From Arthrobacter sp. V1I9 (lineage in GTDB: Bacteria; Actinomycetota; Actinomycetes; Actinomycetales; Micrococcaceae), in NCBI RefSeq assembly GCF_030817075.1, contig NZ_JAUSYU010000001.1:1488001-1552000 (forward strand): a stretch of DNA of 64,000 nt, written 5' to 3'. This document shows, piece by piece, positions 8,542 to 18,235 of this stretch. The notes beneath the pieces were generated by a model. The model searched no databases and had not been told where the DNA came from. It worked only from the letters and a program-made list of their open reading frames with translations. The translations under genes and the position numbers were made by a program. The first letter of the stretch is position 1, and the number at the start of each line of letters is the position of its first letter.

Positions 8542-11500
8542 TTGCACCTCAAAAGCCTGACCGTCCGGGGGTTCAAGTCGTTTGCGTCCGCCACCACCTT
8601 CAACTTCGAACCCGGCGTTACCGCCGTAGTGGGCCCCAACGGCTCCGGCAAGTCCAACGTGGTGGACGCGCTGGCCTGGGTCATGGGGGAACAGGGCGCC
8701 AAAACCCTGCGCGGCGGCAAGATGGAGGACGTCATCTTCGCCGGAACGTCCGGCAGGGCACCACTCGGGCGCGCACACGTCTCGCTGACCATAGACAACG
8801 CTGACGGTGCCCTGCCCATCGAATACAGCGAAGTCACCATTTCCCGGACACTCTTCCGTGCAGGCGGTTCCGAATACGCCATTAACGGTGCCGGCTGCCG
8901 GCTGCTGGACATCCAGGAACTGCTGTCCGACTCGGGACTGGGCCGGGAGATGCACGTCATTGTGGGCCAGGGGCAGCTGGACAGGGTCCTCCACGCCACC
9001 CCCGAGGACCGCCGCGGCTTCATCGAGGAAGCCGCCGGAATCCTGAAGCACCGGCGCCGTAAGGAACGGACAGTCCGCAAGCTCGAAGCCATGCAGGCCA
9101 ACCTGCAGCGCCTCACCGACCTCACGGGGGAGATCAGGCGCCAGCTGACCCCGCTGGGCAAACAGGCCGAGGTGGCCCGCCGTGCACAGCGCGTGCAGTT
9201 CGACGTCCGGGATGCCAGGGCACGGCTTCTTGCAGACGACCTCGTCCAACTGCAGGAGGCACTGGAGCAGGACGTCGCGGACCAGGCCGCGCTGAAATCC
9301 CGGCGGATAGCCGTCGAACAGGAACTGGAAACCGGGCGCCGGCAGCAGGCTGCCCTGGAGCAGTTGGCCGCGGAAGCAACCCCGAAACTGAACGCGGCAA
9401 GGGACACCTGGTACCGGCTCACAGCCGCGCGTGAACGGCTCCGTTCCCTCGGAACCCTGGCGCAGGAACGCAGCCGCCTGCTTGGGTCCACGGAACCTCC
9501 GGCAGCCGGCCGCGATCCCGACCAGCTGGAGCGGCAGGCCGCGCGGGTCCGCGGGGAACTTGCCGAGCTCGAACGCCACATCCTGGATAAGCGCAGCGGC
9601 CTGGAGTCCTCCAGCGCAACGAAGGCAGAGGCAGAGGCCGCCGCCCTGGCCGAAGACAAGCGGCTGACGGCTGTGCTGCGGGCAGCCGCTGACCGGCGTG
9701 AGGGACTGGCGCGGCTGGCCGGACAGGTCGCTGCTGCGAGGTCACGCGTCGAATCCGCGCAGGCTGAATTGGGCCGGCTCCGGGAATCCCAGGCTGCCGG
9801 GGCGGAACGGCGGGCCCGCGCCCAGTCCGAGTTCACCGCGCTCGAAAACCAGGTGGCAGGAGTGGAAGAAGGGGAGGAATCCCTCGACGCCGACTATGAA
9901 GCTGCCAGCGCGGCACTTGATGCAGTGCTTCAGGACATCTCCGGCCTTACAGCCGCCGTCAGTGAAGGAATCCGGAAGCGTGATGCACTGGCAGCGCGCC
10001 GGGACGCCCTTCAACTCGGGCTCAACAGGAAGGACGGGGCAGGCCACGTCCTCGATGCCGGCCTGGCAGGGGTACTGGGAACCCTCGCAGGCGAACTGAC
10101 AGTGGAACAGGGTTATGAAACGGCCGTCGCCGCCGCCCTGGGCGAAGCGTCCGAAGCGGTCCTCGTACGGGACCACGAGGCTGCAGCCGGCGTGATTCAA
10201 CTTCTCAAGGATGACGACGCCGGGAGGGCGGCGTTGCTGCTCGAACTGGCAGGTGCGGCCCCCGGGCCCGGAGCCGGCGGTGCCCCGTCCAGCGGGGCGG
10301 CAACGCTGCCGGACGGAGCGCGCTGGGCAGCGGAACTGGTGCAGGACGCAGGACGCGCAGCAACGGCGGTCCGGCGCCTGCTGGCCGCCACCGCCGTCGT
10401 CCCTGACGTCGAGGCGGCCGCCGCGCTGGTGGCCGCCCGCACCGGCACCACCGCGGTGACCCGGGCCGGGGACGTTTTCACCGTGGTTTCAGCCACCGGC
10501 GGGTCCGCGAAGGCGCCGTCCCTCCTCGAGGTCCAGGCTGCAGTGGACGACGCCGAGGGCCAGCTTTCATCCGTCACCGCCGAGCTGGAGCGGAACAGAT
10601 TCGCCCTGGCCGGGGCAGAGGCCCGGCGGGCAGAGGCGCAGGAACGGGCGGACGCGGCCCTTGACCGGCTGCATGAATCGGATGCCAGGCTCGCCGCGGT
10701 GGCGGAACGGCTGGGACACCTTAACTCCGTGCTCCGCAGCGCGGTGGGGGAGAGCGACAGGCTGGCAGCATCGCTCGCAAGGGCAGAAGCACATGTGGTG
10801 GCGGAGCAGGAAGCGCTCGCCGCCATGGCTGCGCGGCTGGCCGCAGCCCAGGAGGCACCGCTGGAGCAGGAGCCCTCCACCGAACACCGTGATGCCCTCG
10901 CCCAGGCTGCCTCGACAGCCCGGGCCGCAGAGGTGGAGGCCCGGTTGTCACTGCGGAGCGCGGAAGAACAGCTGGCCGCCACCCGGAACCGGGTGGAGTC
11001 GCTGGAACGCGCCGCTGCCACCGAGCGCCGCGCCCGCGAGGAAGCAGCGGAACGCGCGCGCCGCCGCCGGGCGCAGGCGAAAAGGGCTGCCGCCGTAGCG
11101 GCCGCTGTTGAGCTGGCCCTGCGGTACATGGATGTGTCCGTGGATATGGCACGGCACGAACGCGACCTCGCCGAAGAGAACCGGGAACAGCGCGACAAGG
11201 AACTGCTGCACATCCGGACCGCGACTGACGTCCTGGCGCGGGAACTCGCAGAACTCACGGACAACGTCCACCGCGACGAGCTTGCCCGCACGCAGCAACT
11301 GGCCCGCATTGAAGCCATGGAGGGCCGCTCCATCGATGAACTCGGCATTACCCCCGATGCCCTGGTGGCGGAATACGGGCCGGCAGTCCCTGTTCCGGTC
11401 CCTGCTGAAGAAAGCGGCGACAAATGGGCGGCGCTGCGCGCCCCGGTGGACTCCAGTGGCGCGGAGATCATCCCGGGGAAGCCCTATGTTCGCGAGGAGC

Positions 11501-12144
11501 AGGAGAAGCGGCTCAGGAAGGCAGAACGCGATCTCACCAGCCTGGGCAGGGTCAACCCCCTGGCGCTGGAGGAATTCGCCGCGCTTGAGGAACGCCACCA
11601 GTTCCTCAGCACCCAGCTGGAGGACCTCAAGGCAAGCCGGAAGGACCTGCTGGACATCATTAAGGAAGTGGATGACCGCGTCCAGCGGGTGTTCACCGAA
11701 GCGTTCGAGGATACGCAGGCACAATTCGTCAGGGTCTTTGCCCGGCTGTTTCCCGGCGGTGAGGGACGGCTGGTGCTGACCGACCCGACGGACATGCTCA
11801 CCACAGGCATCGAAGTCGAGGCTCGCCCTGCCGGCAAGAAAATCAAACGCCTTTCGCTCCTGTCCGGCGGTGAGCGCTCGCTGACTGCCGTGGCCCTGCT
11901 GGTGGCCATTTTCAAGGCGCGCCCGTCGCCGTTCTACGTGATGGATGAAGTGGAGGCTGCCCTCGATGACACGAACCTGGGCCGGCTCATCTCTATCTTC
12001 GAGGAGCTCCGGGAGTCCAGCCAGCTCATCGTCATCACCCACCAGAAGCGGACCATGGAAGTAGCCGACGCCCTCTATGGCGTGACCATGAGGGGCGACG
12101 GCGTCTCTACCGTGATCAGCCAACGCCTGGGCGCCGAGGTGTAG
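8542..12144 (+). CDS. smc: Chromosome segregation ATPase SMC
   Basis: Condensin core subunit that organises and separates chromosomes. About 1200 residues. Start assigned to TTG 8542 (LHLKSLTVRGFKSF is the conserved N-terminus), preceded by AGGAG at 8526-8530. Walker A GPNGSGKSN near residue 35, long coiled coil, globular hinge around residues 500-680, second coiled coil, then LSGGERSLTAVALL and Walker B YVMDEVEAALDD near the C-terminus. Sits between mutM and ftsY as in other actinobacteria. Low-complexity Ala/Arg/Glu content matches the coil. Confidence 0.96.
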   Translation: MHLKSLTVRGFKSFASATTFNFEPGVTAVVGPNGSGKSNVVDALAWVMGEQGAKTLRGGKMEDVIFAGTSGRAPLGRAHVSLTIDNADGALPIEYSEVTISRTLFRAGGSEYAINGAGCRLLDIQELLSDSGLGREMHVIVGQGQLDRVLHATPEDRRGFIEEAAGILKHRRRKERTVRKLEAMQANLQRLTDLTGEIRRQLTPLGKQAEVARRAQRVQFDVRDARARLLADDLVQLQEALEQDVADQAALKSRRIAVEQELETGRRQQAALEQLAAEATPKLNAARDTWYRLTAARERLRSLGTLAQERSRLLGSTEPPAAGRDPDQLERQAARVRGELAELERHILDKRSGLESSSATKAEAEAAALAEDKRLTAVLRAAADRREGLARLAGQVAAARSRVESAQAELGRLRESQAAGAERRARAQSEFTALENQVAGVEEGEESLDADYEAASAALDAVLQDISGLTAAVSEGIRKRDALAARRDALQLGLNRKDGAGHVLDAGLAGVLGTLAGELTVEQGYETAVAAALGEASEAVLVRDHEAAAGVIQLLKDDDAGRAALLLELAGAAPGPGAGGAPSSGAATLPDGARWAAELVQDAGRAATAVRRLLAATAVVPDVEAAAALVAARTGTTAVTRAGDVFTVVSATGGSAKAPSLLEVQAAVDDAEGQLSSVTAELERNRFALAGAEARRAEAQERADAALDRLHESDARLAAVAERLGHLNSVLRSAVGESDRLAASLARAEAHVVAEQEALAAMAARLAAAQEAPLEQEPSTEHRDALAQAASTARAAEVEARLSLRSAEEQLAATRNRVESLERAAATERRAREEAAERARRRRAQAKRAAAVAAAVELALRYMDVSVDMARHERDLAEENREQRDKELLHIRTATDVLARELAELTDNVHRDELARTQQLARIEAMEGRSIDELGITPDALVAEYGPAVPVPVPAEESGDKWAALRAPVDSSGAEIIPGKPYVREEQEKRLRKAERDLTSLGRVNPLALEEFAALEERHQFLSTQLEDLKASRKDLLDIIKEVDDRVQRVFTEAFEDTQAQFVRVFARLFPGGEGRLVLTDPTDMLTTGIEVEARPAGKKIKRLSLLSGGERSLTAVALLVAIFKARPSPFYVMDEVEAALDDTNLGRLISIFEELRESSQLIVITHQKRTMEVADALYGVTMRGDGVSTVISQRLGAEV

Positions 12145-12211
12145 CCGGGCGCAGGGGCGGGCTGCGCCAGCGCCGCCCGTAACGCCTGCCGTGTTATGAG
12201 AAGCTAGGGGA

Positions 12212-13420
12212 GTGAATGACATCCTCCCCATAATTTTGTCCATTGTTGCTGCCTTGGCGGTTATTGGCGGGCTGATTCCGGTCCTGCTCAAGACGCGGAA
12301 GAACATCAACCAGTACCCCGGCACCCGGGACGCCAACGATCCTGTCCTGCCGCGGGGCGGCAGCACAGCCGTAGAGGACAGGCCGGCCCCGGGCATCGGC
12401 CTTCGTGACCCCGATGGCGCGGACCTGGCGGACCTGGACACCGCGACGGTCCCGGATGATGCTGCGGGGCTGGAAGTCATTTCGGTGGAGACGCCGATGC
12501 CCGTGGCCGGCCGGCTTATCCGGCTTCGCGAACGGCTGGTCCGCTCCAACAATGTTATGGGCAAGGGACTCCTGGCACTGCTTTCCAGTGACAGGATCGA
12601 CGAGAACGTCTGGGACGAAGTTGAGGAAACCCTCCTTCTGGCGGACCTCGGAACCGAACCCACCATGCAGCTCGTGGACGCGCTGCGCGAACGCGTGAAG
12701 GTGCTGGGCACCCGGACTCCCGAGCAGGTCAAACTGTTGCTCCGGGAGGAACTCATCAAGCTCGTCGACCCCACCATGGACCGCTCGCTGAATGTCCAGC
12801 GCCACGCTGACAGGCCCGCCGTCATGATGGTGGTAGGCGTAAACGGCGTCGGCAAAACCACTACTGTTGGCAAACTCGCGCGCGTGCTGGTGGCGGAGGA
12901 CAAGGACGTCATCCTTGGCGCTGCGGACACCTTCCGGGCTGCGGCCGCCGAGCAGCTGGCGACCTGGGGCCAGCGCGTGGGCGTTCCCACGGTGAAGTCG
13001 GACATCCACGGCGCCGATCCGGCTTCAGTGGCCTACGAGGCTGTAAAGGCGGGCATTGACCAGGAAGTCGACGTGGTGATGATCGATACCGCCGGCAGGC
13101 TCCAGAACAAGGTGGGGCTCATGGACGAGCTGGGCAAGGTCAAGCGAGTGGTGGAAAAGCTGGCCGAAGTGGACGAGGTCCTCCTGGTGCTGGATGCCAC
13201 CACCGGCCAGAACGGCCTGAGCCAGGCACGGGTGTTCTCTGAGGTGGTCAACATCACGGGTATCGTCCTGACGAAGCTGGACGGTACGGCCAAGGGCGGC
13301 ATCGTCGTCGCGATTCAAAAGACCCTCGGCGTTCCGGTCAAGCTGATCGGACTGGGTGAGGGTGCTGACGACCTGGCCCCGTTCGAGGCTGAAGCGTTTG
13401 TGGACGCCCTGCTGAACTAG
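12212..13420 (+). CDS. ftsY: Signal recognition particle receptor FtsY
   Basis: GTPase that docks SRP-ribosome complexes at the membrane. 402 residues from GTG 12212. A single N-terminal membrane segment (residues ~5-25) is present, followed by an acidic linker, the N domain and the G domain: G1 GVNGVGKTTTVGKL near residue 210, DTAGR, and TKLDGTAKGG. Works with Ffh encoded at 18236-19822. Convergent with the MFS gene, sharing a CTAG stop. Confidence 0.96.
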   Translation: MNDILPIILSIVAALAVIGGLIPVLLKTRKNINQYPGTRDANDPVLPRGGSTAVEDRPAPGIGLRDPDGADLADLDTATVPDDAAGLEVISVETPMPVAGRLIRLRERLVRSNNVMGKGLLALLSSDRIDENVWDEVEETLLLADLGTEPTMQLVDALRERVKVLGTRTPEQVKLLLREELIKLVDPTMDRSLNVQRHADRPAVMMVVGVNGVGKTTTVGKLARVLVAEDKDVILGAADTFRAAAAEQLATWGQRVGVPTVKSDIHGADPASVAYEAVKAGIDQEVDVVMIDTAGRLQNKVGLMDELGKVKRVVEKLAEVDEVLLVLDATTGQNGLSQARVFSEVVNITGIVLTKLDGTAKGGIVVAIQKTLGVPVKLIGLGEGADDLAPFEAEAFVDALLN

Positions 13421-14679
13421 CGCCCGTCCGCCGTGCCCGGGCCCTTAGCGGCGCGAAGGGTTTCGCGGGTGCCGAACCAGGTGCAGGCGGCAACCAGCAT
13501 GATGCCGCCGGTAACTCCGAACGCCCAGCCATAGCCCAGCCGGTCAGCCAGCACACCGGCCAGCACGGGCCCTGCGATGGCGCCGACGTCGGATGTCATC
13601 TGGTAGACCGCCAGGACCTTGCCGCCGGAGCGCCCGTTGCCGATCACATCGGCGACGGCGGCCTGCTGGGCGGGTCCGAATAATCCGGAGCCGACCCCGG
13701 CCAGCGCCGAGGCTGCCAGGAACCAGGCCAGTTCGCCGGCGAAGCCGATCCCTGCCGTGGACGCAGCAGCAACGAGCAGGCCCGAGATCATCATGGGCTT
13801 TCGTCCCATGCTGTCGGCCAGGCGGCCCGAGAACGTCAGCGCCAGAGCGTTGCCTGCGGCGAAGACCGCCAACGCAAGCCCTGCCGCCTCCGGTCCGGCA
13901 CCAAAGACGGCCGCGGCAAAGAGGGGAACCGTGGCCATGCGTACCCCGAAGGTGGCCCACCCGTTGGCGAAGCTCGACACCAGGGCAGCCCGGTACGCTC
14001 CCGTCGCCAGGGCCTTTCCGAGTTTCATCGCCGGGTCGCGCTGCTGCGCCTCAGCGGAGCCGCGACGCTCGTGGCTCAGCTGGGTCTGGACCACCAGGGC
14101 GGCCACCACCAGGGCTGCTGCATACGCCAGGAAGGGTATCCGGAGGCCGAACCCTGCCAGCAGCCCGCCCACAATCGGCCCGCAGACATTTCCAATCAGG
14201 AACGCCGAGGCGTAGGCTCCGGACACCCTGCCGCGGCTCTCCGGCGGCGCCAAGCGAATCACCAGCGCCATGGAGGCTACGGTGAACATGACCGAACCGG
14301 CGCCGCCGAGCCCACGGAAAAGCAGCAGTTGCCAGTAGTCCCGGGCGAACGCGCAGGCCGCCGTGGACAGGGCCACGATCAGCAGCCCCGCCACGTAAAC
14401 GGGCCGTTCTCCGAGTTTGCCGATCATGCTTCCGCCCGCGGGGGCAAACACAAGCCGCATAAACGCGAAGATGGCAACAATAACGGACGCCTCCGTATTG
14501 CCCACTCCGAAGGTCGTGGCGAACTGCGGCAATACGGGCGCAACAAGCCCGAATCCCAGTGCAATGAGGAACGCGGCGGCGAGCATCACCTTGATGTCGC
14601 GGGGAAGCCGGTCCCGCTGCGGCCGGAAGCGGGCCAGGATCCTTGAAGTGGCGCCGCTTCCGCGGGGTGCTGCCGTCAT
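13417..14679 (-). CDS. MFS transporter, putative drug efflux type
   Basis: About 420 residues with twelve hydrophobic segments. Start ATG 14679 (MTAAPRGSG); a TTG at 14688 is possible. The loop GKLGERPVYVAG after segment 2 and LADSMGRKPMMISG after segment 8 are the MFS loop motifs. Resembles the DHA1/tetracycline-efflux-like group, but the substrate cannot be told. Converges on ftsY and is divergent from amt. Confidence 0.85.
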   Translation of the reverse strand: MTAAPRGSGATSRILARFRPQRDRLPRDIKVMLAAAFLIALGFGLVAPVLPQFATTFGVGNTEASVIVAIFAFMRLVFAPAGGSMIGKLGERPVYVAGLLIVALSTAACAFARDYWQLLLFRGLGGAGSVMFTVASMALVIRLAPPESRGRVSGAYASAFLIGNVCGPIVGGLLAGFGLRIPFLAYAAALVVAALVVQTQLSHERRGSAEAQQRDPAMKLGKALATGAYRAALVSSFANGWATFGVRMATVPLFAAAVFGAGPEAAGLALAVFAAGNALALTFSGRLADSMGRKPMMISGLLVAAASTAGIGFAGELAWFLAASALAGVGSGLFGPAQQAAVADVIGNGRSGGKVLAVYQMTSDVGAIAGPVLAGVLADRLGYGWAFGVTGGIMLVAACTWFGTRETLRAAKGPGTADGR

Positions 14680-14739
14680 GGTGCCCAATTCCTTGCATTC
14701 TGGAGTGCCGGGGTCCGGCGAAAACGATGAAACACAACC

Positions 14740-14797
14740 GTAACAAGCACGATATGCACCATTTACTTCCTAGAGGTTGTTGTAACAGCCCGGAAAT
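14740..14797 (+). promoter_or_regulatory. Two candidate GlnR boxes upstream of amt
   Basis: GTAAC-N6-GATAT at 14740-14755 and GTAAC-N6-GAAAT at 14782-14797 resemble the actinobacterial GlnR operator (GTNAC-N6-GAAAC). Their starts are 42 bases apart, about four helical turns. They lie 110-165 bases before the amt start. Inference only; no -10 was fixed. Confidence 0.45.
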
Positions 14798-14905
14798 CCA
14801 AATCCTCAGTGGGTGAAACACGGCGCGGACAAACTCGTTACAGGACGCAAAAAGGCGTTGGCAGGCGGAGGACTCCGCATTATTCGACCAGAGAGGACGT
14901 GCACC

Positions 14906-16267
14906 ATGGAACTTACCCCAGGTCACGTATGGATCATGGTGTCGGCAGCCCTCGTGCTGCTCATGACGCCGGGTCTGGCATTTTTCTACGGCGGCATGAC
15001 CCGCGCCAAGGCCGCACTGAACATGATGATGATGAGCTTCATCTCCATCGGCATGGTGGGCGTTGTCTGGGTCCTTTGGGGCGCCTCCATGAGCTCCGGT
15101 GAAGGATTCCTGCAGATCGTCGGCAATCCGTTCGCCACCTTCGGCCTCGAAGGCATCGACACTCCTGACGGACTGATCAAGGTTGGCTACGCTGCCACCT
15201 TCGCCATCATCACCGTTGCACTGATCAGCGGTGCCATCGCGGACAGGGCAAAGTTCGGCGCCTGGAGCGTCTTCGTCCCCGTCTGGGTCACCCTGGTGTA
15301 CTGCCCCCTGGCCTACATGGTCTGGGGCGGCGGCCTCTTCGGTCCCGAAGGCGCTGTTGGCCAGGCGCTTGGCCCGGCCATCGACTTCGCCGGCGGCACC
15401 GTGGTCCACATCAACGCAGGCGTGGCCGCACTGGTGCTGGTCCTCATCATCGGCAACCGCAAGGGCTTCGGCAAGGATCCCAACCACCGCCCGCACAACA
15501 TCCCGTTCGTGATGCTCGGCGCGGCCATGCTGTGGTTCGGCTGGTTCGGCTTCAACGGCGGCGCCGCCGCCACCGCGGAACAGGGCGGCCTCATCTGGGT
15601 CAACACCCTCGCAGCACCCGCCGCGGCAATGCTCGGCTGGCTTGTCACTGAACGTATCCGCGACGGACACCCCACTTCACTGGGTGCAGCATCCGGTGTG
15701 GTTGCCGGCCTGGTGGCCATCACCCCGGCCTGCGCCAACGTCAGCCCCGTCGGCGCCCTCGGCCTCGGCGTGGTAGCCGGTGTAGCGTCCGCCCTGGCAG
15801 TGGGCCTGAAGTTCCGGTGGGGATTCGATGACTCCCTCGACGTCGTCGGCGTTCACCTCGTCTCCGGCATCATCGGCACCGTGGCCCTCGGCTTCATCGC
15901 ACTGCCCACCGACGGCGTGGGCGGCGGCCTCTTCTACGGCGGCGGCATGACCCAGATGTGGGCCCAGCTCGCGGCAGCCGGCATCGCCATTGCCTACTCT
16001 GCAATCCTGACCGCGATCATCGCCCTGGCCATCCACAAGACCATGGGCTTCCGGGTCTCGCAGGAACAGGAGACGGTGGGTGTGGACCTCAGCCTGCACG
16101 CCGAAACCGCCTACGAGTTCGGTGTTGGCGGCCACGGCGGAAGCTTCCAGCCGCTGCACGACATGATTACGGGCAAAACGCAGCCGGAGGCCGCTCAGGC
16201 CGCCGAAGCCACGGCGGAAGGCCAGAAGACCGCATCAGCAACAGGCAAGGAAAGCGTGGGGGCATGA
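14906..16267 (+). CDS. amt: Ammonium transporter
   Basis: Trimeric channel for ammonium uptake. 453 residues from ATG 14906 (MELTPGHVWIM); GAGAGGA eight bases upstream supports this start over the one at 14813. Eleven membrane segments; signature DFAGGTVVHINAG near residue 160 carries the first pore histidine and GVHLVSG near 318 the second. The C-terminal tail has the conserved GVDLSLHAETAYEF. Its stop overlaps the glnK start (ATGA), so the pair is translationally coupled. Confidence 0.95.
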   Translation: MELTPGHVWIMVSAALVLLMTPGLAFFYGGMTRAKAALNMMMMSFISIGMVGVVWVLWGASMSSGEGFLQIVGNPFATFGLEGIDTPDGLIKVGYAATFAIITVALISGAIADRAKFGAWSVFVPVWVTLVYCPLAYMVWGGGLFGPEGAVGQALGPAIDFAGGTVVHINAGVAALVLVLIIGNRKGFGKDPNHRPHNIPFVMLGAAMLWFGWFGFNGGAAATAEQGGLIWVNTLAAPAAAMLGWLVTERIRDGHPTSLGAASGVVAGLVAITPACANVSPVGALGLGVVAGVASALAVGLKFRWGFDDSLDVVGVHLVSGIIGTVALGFIALPTDGVGGGLFYGGGMTQMWAQLAAAGIAIAYSAILTAIIALAIHKTMGFRVSQEQETVGVDLSLHAETAYEFGVGGHGGSFQPLHDMITGKTQPEAAQAAEATAEGQKTASATGKESVGA

Positions 16268-16602
16268 AACTGATCACCGCAATCGTTAGGCCGGAGAAGC
16301 TTGAAGCCATCCGGGAAGGGCTGGAGTCCTACGGCGTACAGGGCCTGACGGTCAGCGCGGCCAGTGGCTACGGCCGGCAGCGCGGCTACACCGAGGTGTA
16401 CCGCGGGGCCGAGTACAACGTGGACCTCCTGCCGAAGATCCGGGTGGAAGTCCTGGCAACCGACGAGCAGGCCGATGACATCCTGGACGTCATCATCGCC
16501 AGCTCGAACACCGGCCGGGCCGGGGACGGCAAAGTGTGGACCGTGGATGTCTTTGAGGCAGTGCGGGTCCGGACCGGGGAACGGGGAGTCGCCGCCATCT
16601 AG
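16264..16602 (+). CDS. glnK: Nitrogen regulatory protein PII (GlnK type)
   Basis: 112 residues. Senses 2-oxoglutarate, ATP/ADP and nitrogen state and blocks Amt when nitrogen is plentiful. MKLITAIVRPEKLEAIREGL at the start, the T-loop Y(R)GAEYNVDLLPK with the modifiable tyrosine near residue 51, and the B-loop TGRAGDGKVW are all intact. In many actinobacteria glnD (adenylyltransferase) follows in the operon; here a strong terminator follows instead. Confidence 0.95.
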   Translation: MKLITAIVRPEKLEAIREGLESYGVQGLTVSAASGYGRQRGYTEVYRGAEYNVDLLPKIRVEVLATDEQADDILDVIIASSNTGRAGDGKVWTVDVFEAVRVRTGERGVAAI

Positions 16603-16630
16603 GCGGACGCTACCCGGAAAACTCAGTCCC

Positions 16631-16674
16631 AGAAGAGCGGGCAGGAAACCAAAAAGTTTCCTGCCCGCTCTTCT
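16631..16674 (+). terminator. Terminator of amt-glnK
   Basis: A perfect 19-bp stem (16631-16649 with 16656-16674) closes a six-base loop. The U-tract after it is weak (GTTTGG). The stem is also the end point of the leftward zwf-side transcription. Confidence 0.85.
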
Positions 16675-16747
16675 GTTTGGCCTGTCGGCTGCGACGTCCT
16701 GTCCACTTCGACCCACCGCTGCTGGGCCGCCCGCGTGGCTGCCCGCG

Positions 16748-18151
16748 CTACTCAGCCCGCGCGGTACCGGACCATTCCGCGGGTCCTGACGATCCGGCGT
16801 CGTACTCCTCCAGCGGAACCGTGCCCTGTTGCCATGCCTTCAGGACCGGTTCCACGATCCGCCAGCAGTCCTCTGCCGTATCGCCACGGACCGAAAGCAG
16901 CGGGTCTCCGGCCAGGACGCCCTCCAGCACTTCGCCATAGGGGAGGAGCTCCGAGGCGCTCAATTCCGCTTCAAGGGTGAGCCGGCTGAGGCTGAGGATC
17001 TCACCGGGGCCGTTCACGTCGACGTCGAGCTGGAGGGTGTCCGGCCCAAAGCCGATCCGGAGCTGGTTGGGCGCGTCCACGCCCGTAAAACCCTGGGGAA
17101 GGTGGGGGACCGGCCGGAACGTCACCACGGCCTCCTTGCGCTTGGCGCCCATGGCTTTGCCCGAGCGCAGGATGAACGGAACGCCCTTCCAGCGCCAGTT
17201 ATCGATCCCCACCTGGATCTGCGCCAGGGTTTCGGTGCCCCGCGACGCGTCGACGCCGTCCTCCTTGGCGTAGTCAGGCACTTCCTTCCCTGCCACCGTC
17301 CCGGACGTGTAGCGCGCCCTCCTGGTTGAAGCCGCGTAGGGGGCACCGACGCTGCTGGCGCGCAGGACCGTGGAGACGGCGTCGCGCAGGTCCCGTTCGC
17401 TGATGGTCGACGGCGGCTCCATCGCCATCAGGGCCATAATCTGGAGCAGGTGGCTCTGGATCATGTCCCGGAGTGCGCCGGCGCCGTCGTAGTAGCGGGC
17501 GCGGCCCTCCAGGGCGAGGTCCTCGTCGAAAATGATCTCCACTTTCTCCACGTGCTGGCGGTTCCAGACGGGCTCCAGGAAGTTGTTGGCAAAGCGCAGG
17601 CCCAGGATGTTCAGCACTGTGGCCTTGCCCAGGAAGTGGTCAACCCGGTGGATATGGTCCTCCGGTACCAGCCGCACCAGGGTCCGGTTAAGCGAGCGGG
17701 CTGATTCCTCGCTGGAGCCGAAGGGCTTTTCCATGACCAGCCGCGTGCCGGGCGGAACCTGCTCAGGCCGGAGGGCCTCGCAGGCGAGCTGGCTGATCCG
17801 GGGCGGCAGTGCGAAGTAGACGGCGGTGGGACCCTCAAGGGTGGCGAGCAGTGATGCCAGCGCGCCGTCCGCCGTGACGTCCAGCTGGTGGTAGACGGTT
17901 TCCTTTTCCAAATCCTCCAGTGCCCGAACGCCGTCCGGGCCAGCGGACCCCGCGGATGCCGCAAAGGACGTACCCACCCTTTCCCGCCACTGTTCCGGGG
18001 TCCAGGGATCGGAGCCTGCCCCGACGAGCCGGAGCCCCGCCGCGCGGCCCTTGGCCACAAGCCGCGCCAGCCCTGGCAGGAGCAGCCGGCCGGTGAGGTC
18101 GCCGGAAGCGCCGAGGATAAGCAGGGTTTTTACTGTTGTTTGGCTCGTCAT
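16748..18151 (-). CDS. zwf: Glucose-6-phosphate dehydrogenase (second-type)
   Basis: 467 residues. First step of the oxidative pentose phosphate pathway, giving NADPH. GASGDLTGR near residues 14-22 binds NADP; RVDHFLGK near residue 168 holds the catalytic histidine; MEKPFG precedes it. Shorter at the N-terminus than the OpcA-linked G6PDH of actinobacteria and standing alone without tkt/tal/opcA, so it may be a second isozyme with different cofactor or substrate preference. Confidence 0.85.
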   Translation of the reverse strand: MTSQTTVKTLLILGASGDLTGRLLLPGLARLVAKGRAAGLRLVGAGSDPWTPEQWRERVGTSFAASAGSAGPDGVRALEDLEKETVYHQLDVTADGALASLLATLEGPTAVYFALPPRISQLACEALRPEQVPPGTRLVMEKPFGSSEESARSLNRTLVRLVPEDHIHRVDHFLGKATVLNILGLRFANNFLEPVWNRQHVEKVEIIFDEDLALEGRARYYDGAGALRDMIQSHLLQIMALMAMEPPSTISERDLRDAVSTVLRASSVGAPYAASTRRARYTSGTVAGKEVPDYAKEDGVDASRGTETLAQIQVGIDNWRWKGVPFILRSGKAMGAKRKEAVVTFRPVPHLPQGFTGVDAPNQLRIGFGPDTLQLDVDVNGPGEILSLSRLTLEAELSASELLPYGEVLEGVLAGDPLLSVRGDTAEDCWRIVEPVLKAWQQGTVPLEEYDAGSSGPAEWSGTARAE

Positions 18152-18235
18152 TTTGCCAGCATGCCACCTTGCGGGCCCGACTTGGTACCCTAGATAGTCG
18201 AGTCCTGATCATCCACTGAAAGAAGTGCACGGCGC

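Noticed and set aside
10948..13005. 685-codon leftward open frame across smc and ftsY
   Set aside because: Antisense to two certain genes; Ser/Arg-rich with no family pattern, a product of high GC in the third codon position.
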